From NCBI GenBank assembly GCA_013399875.1, contig VXAZ01007501.1, forward strand, positions 1,030,155 to 1,094,154: a stretch of DNA of 64,000 nt, given 5' to 3'. Of the stretch, positions 25,260-39,137 are shown one piece after another. This DNA comes from Gymnorhina tibicen. Taxonomy: Eukaryota > Chordata > Aves > Passeriformes > Artamidae. The position numbers were made by a program, and so were the translations under genes. How positions within the stretch are numbered: the first letter of the stretch is position 1; every line of letters starts with the position of its first letter. The notes beneath the pieces were generated by a model. It was not told the DNA's origin, ran no database searches, and saw only the letters and a list, made by a program, of their open reading frames with translations.

Positions 25260-25865
25260 TTAGCCATTACCACCACCACCACAGGGAAGCTCCCTGCAGC
25301 TCCCTGGATGGCTAATCTGAAAAGAAGACAGAGCAATTACACAGCTGTGGTATCCAGTGTAAGGGTGGGAGATGCTCCTTAGGGGAAAAAACCCTAAATT
25401 TTGCACTGGCCGAAGGACCATGTCAAAATCTGAAGTCCTTCTTGCTTCTCAGAGCTTCCTTCACCCCTTGAAAGCCCCAGCTGTCACAGGGATATTCAGA
25501 AGATACAATCTTTTCCCATTTTCAGCTGGAAAAACTGATCAGCAGCTAATCAAGCCAAGATAACTTACAAAAGCCAAGGAGCTAGTTTATACTAATTATT
25601 TTACAATTTAGTGCACAGCTGATAAATATTAAAAGGATGAAGCAAGCCATATCCTTTCAGACTTTATCTCATACCTGTGGAGTGGCTACCGTGGACACAC
25701 AGTACTCATTTGACTTACCAAAATTTCACCTTCTGCTGATGAAACGAATTCTACCAAGGAAATACTGATCCTCAGCACAACATAAAATGGCTTTCATAAT
25801 CACAGGAGTCTGTGCTGGTTTTTATGTTAGCAGTCCTAACGCAGGAGAAAGAACTAACAGCAATT
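25260..25865. other. Intron stretch between the solo LTR and a CR1 tail
   Basis: Ordinary intron sequence. A short accaccaccaccac run lies just after the LTR at about 25269-25281. No gene or further element is recognised. Confidence 0.55.
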
Positions 25866-26005
25866 CACAGAAGCATAGAATGATTTGCATTGGATGGAAC
25901 CTTAATGATCCATCGAGTTCCAACCCCCCGCCATGAGATGGGACACCTTCCACTAAATCAGGTTGCTCAAAGTCCCATCCAGACTGGTCTTGAACGATTT
26001 CAGGG
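25866..26005 (-). mobile_element. Short CR1 LINE 3' end
   Basis: A strongly 5'-truncated CR1 tail of about 140 bp. On the plus strand it starts cacagaagcatagaatgatt, runs through ccatcgagttccaacccccc and ccatccagactggtcttgaa, then loses similarity near gatttcaggg. Its divergence suggests an old copy. It is in the TPK1 orientation. Confidence 0.85.
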
Positions 26006-29000
26006 ATGATAGATACATCAAGGCAGCAAAATTCTGTAAGAGGTCAAGGTCCGCAAGTAATGCTTCCTTCAGATCACATTAGATTTCTACCACTGTGAAG
26101 CCTTAACTACAGCTATCACTAACAAGCACCAGAAATCTGCACAAATATGCTAAAATCCTCACTAGGTTCCAGTCCTTCAAACCTGCACACATACAGCCTC
26201 ACCTGGCACACACCACCAGCATCTCTCCTCTTCAGGGGGAGGGAAGCTCTGTATCAGCTCCAACTGAAACCAGCATAGCTATATGCAACACAGCTGGCAA
26301 CACGGCTGGTGAGTCACAACACACAAGGAGTCCAATGCAAAACTCAATCTTAGAAGCAAATTCATCATTACATTCAGAATTGGTAGAGCAGAAGAGGATG
26401 TAAAATTATTTTTTTATATTTTAATACATTCAAAATAGAGCAATTTTCCACATAATCTTTGCTAAGGAAAAAAAAAAAAACCACACCACCAACTAAACAC
26501 AAACCATACACAAAAAAAAAAAAGAAGAAAAAACCAGAAAAAAGAAGCGCCTACAAGCATGACCAAGAGAAATCTTAAGGGCACTGTGAAGCGTCTCCAA
26601 GGCTACATTGAGAACTTGGTTGACTGAAGTGTATATAAATCTGAGCTAGCTTTAAAACAGCTCAGCGACTGGTAGTAGAGTAGTTATAATGGCAGTACTT
26701 GCTGTGTTTGTTTCCAGAACATTACCAGCTTCACATATGAGAGTCTTAACTGTGTTCAAGAAACAAATGTGTGTGCCTATCCATCTCCCCTCACCCGTTA
26801 GTCAGACTAGGGTGCTACAGTGCATTTTCAGCAGAGCAAGCAGGCATTTGCTACTATGCTATTAAGCTTTTAATACCCAGGCTGTGGCTGGGATCTACCT
26901 ACCAAACTCCTACTGCCTGTTACTTAAGCTGGCTGTCCTTATTAATGTTCCATCAATATCAAGGAAATCATACTGTGGAGGGGAGGTTTGAAGAGAACCT
27001 GACCCAGTCCTCCCATTTGTATCTGCAGCACCTTGTTTACTGCCGCTTAGGAGCACAAATGATAGCACTGAGATAACTACCTACCTGACAGATATGAGAT
27101 CCAGGCAGGTCAGTGTATAGATTTGTGCTTATTTGTAAGTGGCAATCACAGAAAAAAAACCTGTGCACTGGATTGAGGCATTAGAAACATTACAAACGTA
27201 CACATGATATTATAGAATTCTCTCTTCTCAGTCTCTCCCCTCCTCGATCCTCCTTCTTTCCCTCTTTTTGTCTATGTCGGCTAAAAGCACTCTCAGACAG
27301 AAAATACCTCATTCTCAATAAGTAGCACATAGGCCAAAAAAATCCCTGACTTGCCCTCTGCACAAGTAATTTTCTATCAAGTGGAGTAGCTGAAAAAAAT
27401 TTAATGTCAACTCTGATGCTGTTGATGCCCTGCTTATTATAAAAAAAAAATGTAATAATACCCCCATATGAACTTCACAATTTAGTATGATTAAAAAAAT
27501 TATATAACCCCCAACTGCCATTCTACTAAGTTCTATTATTGTCATAATCACTTTGACTTAATCTTTTATTAAATTTCAACACATTAATTAACTTTTCTTA
27601 TAGGATGAGAACTAGATCTTAAGGACACAGATTTACCTTTAAATAATACAAGCGCAATGATGAGCCCTTATTAAAAGCTATTCCTTTATATACAGTGATA
27701 GGAGTTGTTCCTCAGGGAAGACATTCAGAGGTCTAATATTCCTGCTGCCATCTGCACCACGTGCACTACAAGAAGGGAGAGGAGAACTCTGAGCGGATGC
27801 AGCATTGGAAATGCTTTGGAAAAGACTGGGCACAGAGGAGCTGTGAATCAGACACTTTGAATTAGTGTATATTGAGATGCTCTGGGAGTAGCCTGAAGAC
27901 TACCACAGGTAACATGGAATGTAACCATCATTAGAGATGTCATTCAACAGAAGATGTCATTCAACTGAATGACAGTGTGGTCCATTCCTTCAGTCTAAAA
28001 TTCACTGCTAGATAATTTTTTCCACACATTTTAATACCAGTAGGACATTAATTCTCAGGTTGATAAGTTTTTGAAAAATGTGTAAAGTTAGGACAATTAG
28101 GCCTATCTGCCTGATAATGAGGTAAGAGACATGTATTTTACTGGAATAGCAGAAAAACTGTCACTGAGGTTACTTTTGTAATTGTTCTTGGAGAGAAGTA
28201 GAAAGTCCTCCTGAAGATTAACAGAGAAGTCTACTTCATTGTAAGCAAAGCATTGCCTAAATCCTAGGCTGTTAAATACTTGTTAATTTCCGATGCACAA
28301 CAAGCCTGCACCAGCCAGCTACAGTCAGCCAGCTGGTAATAAACTGGAATTTGGACTTACATGCTGATAAAAAGGCACCAAGATTTTGGACCATTCCCAC
28401 CATTAAATTCAGCTCCATGTACTCTAGGAAGTGCAGCACACCCACTCTCTCTAGGTAGCAATGAACCTCAGGTGCAGTTGACGCTGCAGCAGTTTTTGCG
28501 GATCCCATAAGAAGTTTCAGGCAATGTGGCTCTTTAACTCTAAAAAACACCACCTCCCTTACCTAGATAGGAATGTCCATGATAGAGAGTGAGGTGGAGA
28601 ATATCTTTGTTCCAAGCCATCCGGTAGCAGCCAGGTCCAAGGCCCAAGAAGGGCAGGCTGCAGCATTCAGGAGCTGATGCAGCTTTTCCAGAGGCCAAGT
28701 TGTGGAATCAAATGGCAATTTCTTTTCAGTTGTACTCCTGGCTGATGTTGGTGCATGGAAGAGATCCAAGAAGGAACACGTAGGAGCAGTTTTCCCCATT
28801 TCTTTCTTTTACAATGTGGGAAAACCAATTTACAAATGCAGCTTTCAGATGAGAAAATAAAATAATTTAAATTACTTTTAAAACACAGAAGTAAGGAATT
28901 AAAGCTACAACCTACTGGTAACTCATGCTTTTGGTCTCTAGATTCCTATAATATGTTTAGAGATTAAAATAATTCACTCTTCAGAGATAACAGAATGGAA

Positions 29001-32000
29001 CAAGTCAGTGTGTCAATGTTGGAATTGGCTAATTTACAAAGAAGGTTGGGGAAAACAATAAAGAAAAATTGGATTGACAACTTGTGTATGGTCCTGTGCC
29101 AGGATCCTGCCTAATGCACTTGAACAGGTGGAAATATTAAACCCCAGAAGCACAAGAATTAAAAAGGAAATTTTGATGAGCTCTTAAACAGGGTCACAAA
29201 CATGACTGTATTTCTGCTGGCGCTACTAAAAGAAGTCAAAATTCGCCATAGATTTTCCAGTGTGAATGTGGCAAAGGAAGCACTTCCCCCTCTGATTAAA
29301 AATGTGATCCTGCAGAATGGGAAGGCATCACGATCCTGATGAAAGCCCTCTTCAACATACTGGGAATGCTATTAGAGTTCTTGGAACCACTACTGTGGTG
29401 TATTACAATCACGTATATGCATGACAGCACTGACCACTTAATCCCCATTCTGTCATAGGCAAGTTGGAGAATAAAAATTACACTGACACCCAAGGGTATT
29501 TTATAATAGAATATGAAATAAAACAATAAATCCGCAGATGATTTTGGCTTTGCCTCATGGTATTGCATTATGCACCAAATATTCCTGGCCTCTCATTCAT
29601 TACTCTTTAATTACAACAGAATACCTTTCTTTCAGACTTAATTAACCTCTGAAAGGAGTTTGTGACCTTGGGACCCTCCTGTGCATTTGCAACGTGCTGT
29701 TGGAATATTGCTCTGCCTGGAAACACTTCCTTTAATGCTGAGATTTAATGAAGTGCACAGGTTTTTACAGAGAACACACAAAATACGAGAACCCTGCATG
29801 TGGTCACTTAATGAACAAGAGCTAGAGCATATCAATTAGAATCATAACTCAATACTAAATTAACATTAAAAGATGCCACAAGAGTATTCCCAGAGGAGAG
29901 GCTCATTACAGTAAACATGATTGTGAATGCTCTTCCCTATTACTTTCACTGTGGGGCAGAGAAGAGGGAGTAATGAAATGAGGAGGGATTTGTCCATTTA
30001 ATTCCTTTTTGTTTAAGCCAGAAGAAGCTTAAGTATCCCACTAAGCCAAATGACAGTGTAGTACAGTTCCAGCTCCTGTCTTTGTCAGAAAGTGCTGTTC
30101 AAGCTGGAACACTGTGACTCTGAACAGAAATCAGAGAGCAGTAACCTTTTCACAAGATGAGAGGCAGAACCACAGCTCGTGCAGTCGCTTTCATTGCTTT
30201 GCTGCAAAACTTCGAACGATGGATTAATGTTGGCCCCTTGGTGCCAATCAGGGAAGACTGGTGCTTGCAGAGTAGGTGCTGGTCCAGTAACTCACTTGCT
30301 AGGAATGTTAACTGTTCAAAATGGATTCTTCACCACCCTGAGAATTCCTTCTGAGAGTTAAAATTTACATCAATCCATGCATGCTCCTCATAAAATTCCT
30401 TCCTGTACAAAACCACTCCAAAATCACCTTATGAACAGTTTTCTTTTTTTTCCTACAATTGAATGCATCAGAAAGAAGAGGTATTGACATCCACATCTGT
30501 CACTTCATTAATTACAACCACTTTTTGTCAAACCTCAGAGATGATGCTTTAGCAAAAAAGAAAAAAATGCACTGGATTCTTTACTGACTCTTTTCAGGTG
30601 TCTTTTTGGGACAGTCTGTCTTTCTCTCACCACTCAAAATACCTTCATGTGCATGATTCCAATCTGATTTGTCACCACTATTTAACACCCCTGCTGCAGG
30701 TTATAAAATTAGAAAACATCAATCCTCCTGCAGAGACTGCTGGAACTTGCAGAGGAAAATAACAAAGCCTTCCTTTCTTTCTTTCTTGCTACAGGATAAC
30801 AGTTGCTCCACTGGAGTTATTACCTAGGTTTATTCCAGAGACTTTTCTCCTTTTCAGCTTTAGTATCAAAAACGTTTTCACCCCCTTCCCATCTTTTTCC
30901 TTGTGCCCTGTTTTTCTCCCTCCCTTCCAATTTTTGCCTATTTTAGATTATGTCCGTGCCTAACCTGCTTAGATCCTCCAGACACCAAGGCAAAACCCCT
31001 GCCGACAAAGAGACATTCAGAGTTCTGTTGCATTGCTGCATAAAGACTCTATGATTCCAAGCCCTTGCAGACTAACTTCACTTCTGTGCAGAGGGAATGA
31101 CAACCACAGGCACTGCTCTGGCCCACAGCTGGATACTCACCACCAAACAATGTCATTGGACTTGTAACACACACCAGTTGCAGAAACAATAAATCAATCA
31201 ATCAAGCAATCACTCTACTACCCACTCACCAGCTTAAAAAACCCGCAAGAACAAAAGCCAACCTAAAAGTCCTACCAGTCTCATACAAAATATTCTGAGC
31301 TACACCCACACACCAGTCTCTTTTTTATGCTGAAGGAGAAAGGTAAGTCCAAAGGCACAGCCTTTTGTCTGCTGCCATTGCTACCCCCTCTGTCATTGTT
31401 TCATACATCAAGCACTCTAAAAATATACCTTTTCTAACCTGCTGATCCTTATCAGTCTTCTTCACTGGCATCCTATAAGGTCCCTCCACACCAATGGGTT
31501 AATCCAGTCTCAAGCTGCAAATCCCTACTTTTCCTTACACTTAGAAAGTCACTCTAATTTATGCAAAACACTTATAATGAATAAATGAAGGGAAAGCGCT
31601 AAATGATTATTTATTCCTTCTATTCTTTTTTTTATATGCCAGATACCTTTTACACAGAGATCAAAACACTGAAGAAAATGAAGATCAAACTGCATGCACA
31701 TGCATACTCTGTGATCCAAAACATCTTATCTACACATTCCCATTAGTCACATGATGTGAGTACCTTCAACTGACCACTCAGCTTAATTTCAAAAGAAAGA
31801 AACTTCTTTGAGCTGGAGTTTCTTAACCACCAGGGAAAGCCAGGCAGTTTAAGAGCTGAGCAGTTTGTGTAGGTGGGATATCCCTCAAGAGTTAGACCAA
31901 GAATAGAAAAAGAACTATTCTTAGACCAAAACTAATTTATTGCTACAGGAATTATTTAATTCCTGGTGTTACTGCTACTATTCTAAATATTCTAAATATT

Positions 32001-35000
32001 TTCATCACTGTGTGGGCACCTCGAAGTTATTTCACATACAGTAAGCAGTAATAATTTCCAACTATTTCCAATGATGAAATCAGAGTAATAGATGCTCAAA
32101 CAATATTTGACACAGTTAAAAGGTTTTTTGTTTGGTTTGGGATTTTTTTTTAAAGCACAAGGGATGAAAATAGATTATGTCCCAGTCTCTGGAAGATGTG
32201 GTTACTGACAAAGTAACAACAGGAGTCTCACTCTTGTTCCATCCATTTCACAGGCTGTTGGAACAATACCGGGTTGCTGAAAACATTACATCCAGCTGTG
32301 GCGATTTGCCTGCTTGCAATCACCATGGAGAAGTGATGTATCATGTCAAACATTAGTTATAATGCAAGAATTCAGGGCAATGCATGGAGAGGGTGTAATT
32401 GCTTAGGCATCTAGTGCTTAATATCTTACCAATTAAGTCAATAGAACATCCTGAATTTGCACAAAAGGTAATCCGCGTCCCTATTCAACAAGCACAGGCC
32501 CCATCTATTTCTGTGTTGTGACAATAAAGAAAAATACCTAAGTAACACCAAAAAAGAGAACAAAACTGACAAGCTTGCATGGAATCTCAGTTCCCTTCAT
32601 TCACCAGGAGCATTTCAAAATCCCAAAAAAAGCCACAACCTAATTTCTAGCAGGATCTTCATGCTGTGTGCCCACAGAGACAGTCACTGGTCAGTCTTGA
32701 TTTGTTTCTTCTCTCTCTAGAATGAAACATAAATTTTGACCATGTTCAGCTGTATTCATTCTCAAGTATTATTTGTCTGACCCTTTTTATTTTGTAGTCA
32801 GTTTAAAATTCCTTGGTACTCAGAGGAATAAACAAGGACATCTCTCCAAAGCCAATAAAAGCTGAATGCATCTCTTCCTTAGCCCACTTCAGTAATTGTA
32901 CAGTATATGCACATGCCCCTAATTGAACCAAAAAGAACTACTGCAGGACAGATGGATTTTTATTCTGAATGTTTCCATGTTTAGACTGCCTCACAACATA
33001 CAGGTATTTTGATGGTATGCTACAGTTGTCATCCAGACCTTTATCTACTGCTCTCTTCTCTCATCTCTCTGAAGTTCACTCTTCTAGTCGTATCCTTGCA
33101 GTACTAATCTGTTCCTGAGGTGCTGATATGTACACAAGTGCTTACACAAAGATAAGAAAAATGGAAAATATTTGCAAGTAAAGGCATTGCCCACAGCATA
33201 CAGAACATGCCGGTATCAGAAACCATCTTAGTGTCTTAGTGCATATTTCAGTCGAAACACTCCCTATTTCATAGCTGAGTTAATGAGCCAGAGCTGAAGG
33301 ATGTGCTGATACTGGTCCAGGGTTCTGCAGAGACACCAAAACCAGTCTGCAAATAGACTCTAGACTTGCTTGTGTGGAATGTCCCACACAGGTAGAAAAG
33401 CATCAGAACACAACCCCAGTGGACCTTTACGCATTTCCATTTATTTTAAGACACTCTGTAACGTTGGATCTAATATCCCTGCTGTATGATCAGACATCAT
33501 TCTTCTCAGTTATTTGGGATCAGCAGGCAAGATAGTTCTGTACAGCTTATACCATTTCCAACAGCCTTTTGACTATCTTTTAACATTAATGCCTGATGTA
33601 TTTAAATTTTATCTGTTATCAAAACCAGATTACTCTTTCTTCCCTTGCTCAAAAATCAGAATTCTCTACATTTCTCTATAACTGTCATTCACTACATTTT
33701 CGGTATACTGACTAAAACTTTTTAAGTCTGCATGCAAGAGACAGAAATGTATCCCCCTTTTTTTTTTTTAAATACAATTTACTCAAAGCATTACAAGATT
33801 TTTTCCTCCACCATTTTGCAAAAATGAAGCCCAGGCTATTATCTAAATAAGATAAGTAGTATGGTGGTTGGAAAGGAACGTGCACACACAAGTGTGACTT
33901 TTGTATGAACTATGAGTTGAAGAAGATTTGAGTTTCTCTGAATATAAGTGTATCCAAGAGCAGCTTTGGAGGTTCCACTGTACACATTATCCACATGCTT
34001 GAGCAAGTTATTTCTGGTAGAAGAACAAAACTGATTCTGTGATGTCTCAGAGCTCCAATTTTTTAACAAGGATTAACCCTCTTGCCTTAAATGATGGAAT
34101 TTGTAGAGCTGACTGGCAACCTTATCTAGTCCAACTTTCGATCAACCAACAATTAATTGATGCTCAACCCTTCATGTGGATGGCAACTGGTTCTGCAGTT
34201 TTTGCTCTGTGGTTCATCCTTGTCAGAAGAGGCACAGGGTGTTCATCTCCTCACCCTAAAAAGTAAATTTATTCAGTATTCTTAGTTATCAACTGTAATA
34301 AGCAGCCTTGATCACAGCTTGAGAACACAGTTCCTTGTTCTTGACAGCATTTTCTGTGAAAACAACTGTGGCACAAACCATTTTTAAATGAAAAGCTGAA
34401 AGACTCCATTTGTAAAATGAAACCACTCTTGGAATACAATTAGGTTTAAAAACAAATCTTAGCAGAACAAGTAGGAAAAATGGTTTAAAGATGAATGAAT
34501 TTATATTCTCAAGTTTTACTTCTCATTATATTCTACAATACATAAAGTCCTCCCATTTGCAAGCTTCTGGCTTCACTAACACTAAATTTAAACAGATTCG
34601 AAGAATACAATCATCTGTTCTGAAAATAAAAGTGTCCATTTGAATGTAAATTGTTAAAAGTCAGAACTTCTGGCTTTCACATATTTATAAAAATAGAGCA
34701 GAGTCTCCTGAAAAAAGAGAATAGGAAAGAAAACCGAGCAATAAACACCCAGAATATGTTTATGCTCCAGCAATCACTAATAAGTTTACTGAAAGAACAT
34801 TTTAGAGACAGCAAAAGCTAATATGAATAATTTATCTATGGGTATTTTTTGTGTTCAGTCCCATTATGCAATATCCTGTGATTTGAAGTCACCTGCAAGG
34901 GACTATACCTGCTCTTTCCCAGAATTTTCCAGGCTATGAAAAAAACAACCAAAAACTAAAAAAGAGAATGGGTATTATAGCACTAGTAATCCCTTCCTAA

Positions 35001-38000
35001 ATGCCTGAAGTGCAACAATGCAGATTAGTCAACTTCAAGGCCATTTATTAACATGAATTCATTTTAAGGCATTGATAGTGCATGGATTTCTGTGCTCCCT
35101 AATTGAACACTGATCTTGGCATTCTTCTCATTCTTAACAGAGCTTCTTTCAAATCTGAGATCATTCTTGCCATGTTCAATATAAAATCTGTACTTTAAAT
35201 TTTAAATGGCAAGTACTATTGCAGCAAAGACCCAGCTTGGTTTGAAGCTTGTAAGAACTTTCTAGTTTTGCTTTGTTTCAAGAATAGGAAAACTCCCAGT
35301 CCCCAGACTGCCCCAAACACCTGTAGAAAGCATTGCTCCATAAAAACAAGCATTGCTGGCTTAATCCTTAATTTCTATTGATAGTCAGACATGCAAAGGA
35401 AACAAAGGCATACATTTCACCCTAACACTACACACAAAGCCAGCTTGTCCTGGATCCTGAGAATTACTCCGTAGGCACAACAAACTAAACCACTATAAAG
35501 TGCTGAGTACTCTTTGGCCAGATCAGGCATCTTTTCCAAACTGCTTGTTCCAGATGTGACTCAGTGCACGGATATTTTATCACTGCTAAGTCCTAACTTC
35601 TAGCATTGGGGCGGCCATAAATGATTTTTACCATGTCATAAAGCCAGAAATCATCCAGATGGCAATGACATTCCTCTACTTACAGTACACTAGGGGCAGA
35701 GAAACAGCTATTTGAAGAATAAGCTGAAGCAGTACAAACCCTCTGAGTGAAAGACCTGGGATTAATTGAAAGTGTCCCTTTATTCTCTTTTTCGCAGCCC
35801 CTTTTTTCCCTGCTTTTTTTTTTTTTTTCTTTTAGAACTACTGTTCTGGACAAATTGTGACCCTTTGATTTCCTGGTTGGCAATTTAAACTTGGTTTATG
35901 GCGCTCTTACTGGGACAGAGCAGTTTTATGGGCAAAGCACCTCACTTGCAGCCAGGAGACCTGGTTTCTGAAGTTGAACTGTCCACCTGTTTTGTATTTG
36001 CTCACCACTCCATCTCCCCAGACTTTTGTCCTGGTCCTTCTTATCTACTCCTAAGCAAGATTAGAATAATTCCAAAAAAGCAGCGATTCCCACTTAATGT
36101 TTATTGATGTGACTGAAACAACAGGGTCCTAATGCCATCTTTGAATGTATTGAGGCATGCAGATAAAGAAAGAAAATCAGTGGATTTACGCCAAAGCCTG
36201 AAGATCCCTGGAGCACTCCTGGAGATCAAGTCTGCTTCCACCTAGGGCCCACTGTTCATTATTAAATATTGATCTCATGAGGAATGATACCTGGCCCTTT
36301 GATAGGCTCATCTTTTAACAAGGAAATATCAGAAACTCTGATGAGATCATGTGAATGAGGAGAGCATTTTATTCATTCTTAAGAACTATTTTCCTGCATT
36401 TTAAAGGTGACTAACTGAGAATGTGAGATGATTTTGTAACTCACTGCATGACTTTGAGCAAATTAATAAAGGAACAAAATGAAAGTCTTGGTTCCCAGTT
36501 CTCCATTTTAACATGTAGACAATACTCTCAGTCTTCGGCTAGACAAAACTTGGTACATCTGCCTGTTGTGAACCATATCCAGAGGTTCTACCTAGGACTG
36601 CTTTTTCTTTTCTACTCTCCTCCTGTAAAGAAAGCTCCTGTAGTAAGACAGTAACTTGTTTCCATTGTCTCCTGACATAAAAGAAGCATGGCATTCATAC
36701 CTCCACATACATACGTGTACCTCAGGGATGAAAAGCCAACCATTTCACAGCTTCTGCAAGGGCATGATGAGACCAAGCCTTCTTTCTATTAGAGATCTTA
36801 ACTTTCAGGGGTCACAGCAACAGGCAGTGCTGTCACCTCCCATCATTTTTAGTTATACGTATTACTATGATTCCACAATTACCATCTTGACTAGCAAAAA
36901 CAATAGAAATCAAACATAAAGAGTCATTTAATCTGAGCAAGATACTGCTAATATTTTTAAGACCATATGTTTTATTATTATCTGCTATTTGATTTTCAGT
37001 TTGAAGGAATGATAAAAACAAACTTTGCCATTTTTTGTTATGGTTTATGCAGTGAGTACAATTAGAAGCACCTCCAACTAAACCCAGTTGCTGATGTCTC
37101 TCTCAAAATATATCTCCACTTTTTGTGATATGCAAAAAAGTACTTCTGCTCCTCCTAAAATCCTCAAGTGAATCTGAACTAATGGCTGTGTAACTCCCAG
37201 GTTTTTCCTTTACAGCATATGATGACTAAGTGAATAGAAATAACTCCTTTATTCCAGAAGAATACATACTCCTGGGTCTGGCCTATACAGCTGTTTAATA
37301 TGAAGATGAACCTAGCAGTAAAAAAGTAGACCAATGACTTCCAGCTCTCATAATTTCTGTAAGCATTTGATTCAGAGACCAAACAAGTCTGATACACCTA
37401 GTGATGTTATTGCCCTAATACTTTCAGGAAACTCCTTCCAATACAGGAGGCTAATTTTGGTTTAAATTGAGAACTGAAACTATGCATATTTTGTGATATT
37501 CATGTCTTGCTACCTCAACTCTTTATTGTTTCTGAAACAAATCTTGACTTATATTAACAGTGCACAGCTACTGGAATATAAATGTATATGAAAATGCAAT
37601 CGAGTGAAAGTAATTAAATTGAAGATATAAATGAAAAAAGCGAAAAACTACATGATCATAAGGTATCTTGAGAATTTCTCATCTGCACTACCTGAAGCAA
37701 ACACATTATTTAACTTCAAATGGAGTCATCTTTCCAAACACTGAGAGGTAAGTTTCTTCGGTTTCTTTAAATTTGTTGGTGCTTGGCTGTTTTCTAAAGA
37801 TTTAAAAATGAATCCCAAGTCAGGTATTTCCTAAAGGAGGAAACTGTGGATAGGGAGGGTTTTTCTGAATGCTCCTGCAGAATTTATTAGGATAAATGCA
37901 AGATTCTAATTGTGATTTTTAAACACTGCTATAATTTTTAGGTCAGGCAAAGATGTCTGATGTAAAAGATCTCCTTAAGCCATTTGACAAATAAAGCACT

Positions 38001-38875
38001 GACTGAGCTTTGAACTTCCTTGGCTTTTGGACTGTAATCCCTCAAATCAAAGAACTCTTCACCACTAGCAGCAAAGGTACTAGCTTTGACCTCACAGTTT
38101 CAGAGGTTATTTTTTTTTAAACATTACTAAAACATATTCTCGTATCAACATGAATAAAGCAAAAACTTCACGAGTATAACTATCTCACATCCTTCCCAAA
38201 TCATACAATGAATAGATTTTAAAGACAAGAAATGATCATTGCACTCTTCATGTATAACTCTACACTCAGATAATATCATTGTGTTTTCTACATCAGTGTC
38301 CTAAATTTTGCCTGAATATAAGATAGCTTAAAAACAATACTCAGTTTAATCTGAAGAGTTCAAGCAAAGCATTCCTCTCAACTCTACATTAAGCTATGTC
38401 AATGGCTAATTACCTTCATAAGTACCCTATTTCTAATCCAATACGGAACACAGCAAAGTATGTATGAATTTCTCAGTCTAATAATCTTATTAGGGACCAC
38501 TTTTCCATGAGTAGAAGGTTATTCAGGAAAAAAGACAGAAGATCTCATTTTACTGATGGGTTTTGCTAGCTGTTGTCCAGATGTTTCTCTTTGTTTATCT
38601 TGATAATGGAGGCACTGGTTCTCAGATTAGTCAAATTCAGTGTAAACTATAAATAGCCAATTGAAGTAGCCAAGGCACTACAAACCCTCACTAATTGCTA
38701 AAATGGACACATGAAACAGTCAAAATATACACACAATATGAGATACCTTTCACCCAAGCAAATATATGATGATGACCACTTTCCCTCAGCTTAGCCTTCC
38801 TATTCCTATATCCAAAGGTTAAAACTTTGTTTAGCTTTCAAACTTTGATGCAAAATAAGACCCTGGAAAATGCAT
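26006..38875. other. Intron stretch, no gene recognised
   Basis: A+T-rich intron. It holds A13 (26468-26480) and A12 (26512-26523) runs within an A/C-rich tract, a pyrimidine-rich block at about 27220-27275 and another at about 30840-30960, an imperfect 17-bp-period duplication at 27936-27965, and a T15 run at 35814-35828. Two in-frame minus-strand open frames at 28272-28799 are noted in the findings. Confidence 0.55.
35814..35828. repeat. T15 homopolymer
   Basis: Fifteen uninterrupted T residues followed by cttttag. On the plus strand this resembles a splice-acceptor polypyrimidine tract, but no coding exon is visible after it. Confidence 0.9.
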
Positions 38876-39137
38876 GCAGCTTGGAAGAAAAACACAGAGA
38901 TCTGTGTGCAGTTGCAGAGATACAATCTTGTTGGGATCACAGAAACATGATTGAGTGTTGCAATGAGGGGATGCAGGCTTCTTAGGAAGAACAGGATAGG
39001 AAGATGGGGAAAAAGAGTTGCCCTTTCCATAAGAGAGCAGCTGGAGTGTACAGAGCTCTGCCTGGGGATGGATAAAATTAGGCAAGCTAAAGCCCAAGTG
39101 GAATTGCATCCTGCCAGGGATGTAAAAAATATAAGTT
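38876..39137 (+). mobile_element. CR1 LINE fragment, endonuclease start joined to linker
   Basis: A plus-strand CR1 ORF2 relic. The first part (38876 to about 39070) corresponds to the N-terminal endonuclease region, with a translation resembling EICVQLQ..., then MRGCRLLRKNRIGRWGKRVA and REQLECTELCLGMD. It then jumps directly to the linker ahead of the reverse transcriptase (KIRQAKAQVELHPARDVKN), so the rest of the endonuclease is deleted. It ends near 39137 without any CR1 3' terminus, which is unusual because CR1 inserts from its 3' end, so later deletion must have removed the tail. It carries stops and frameshifts and is antisense to TPK1. Confidence 0.8.
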
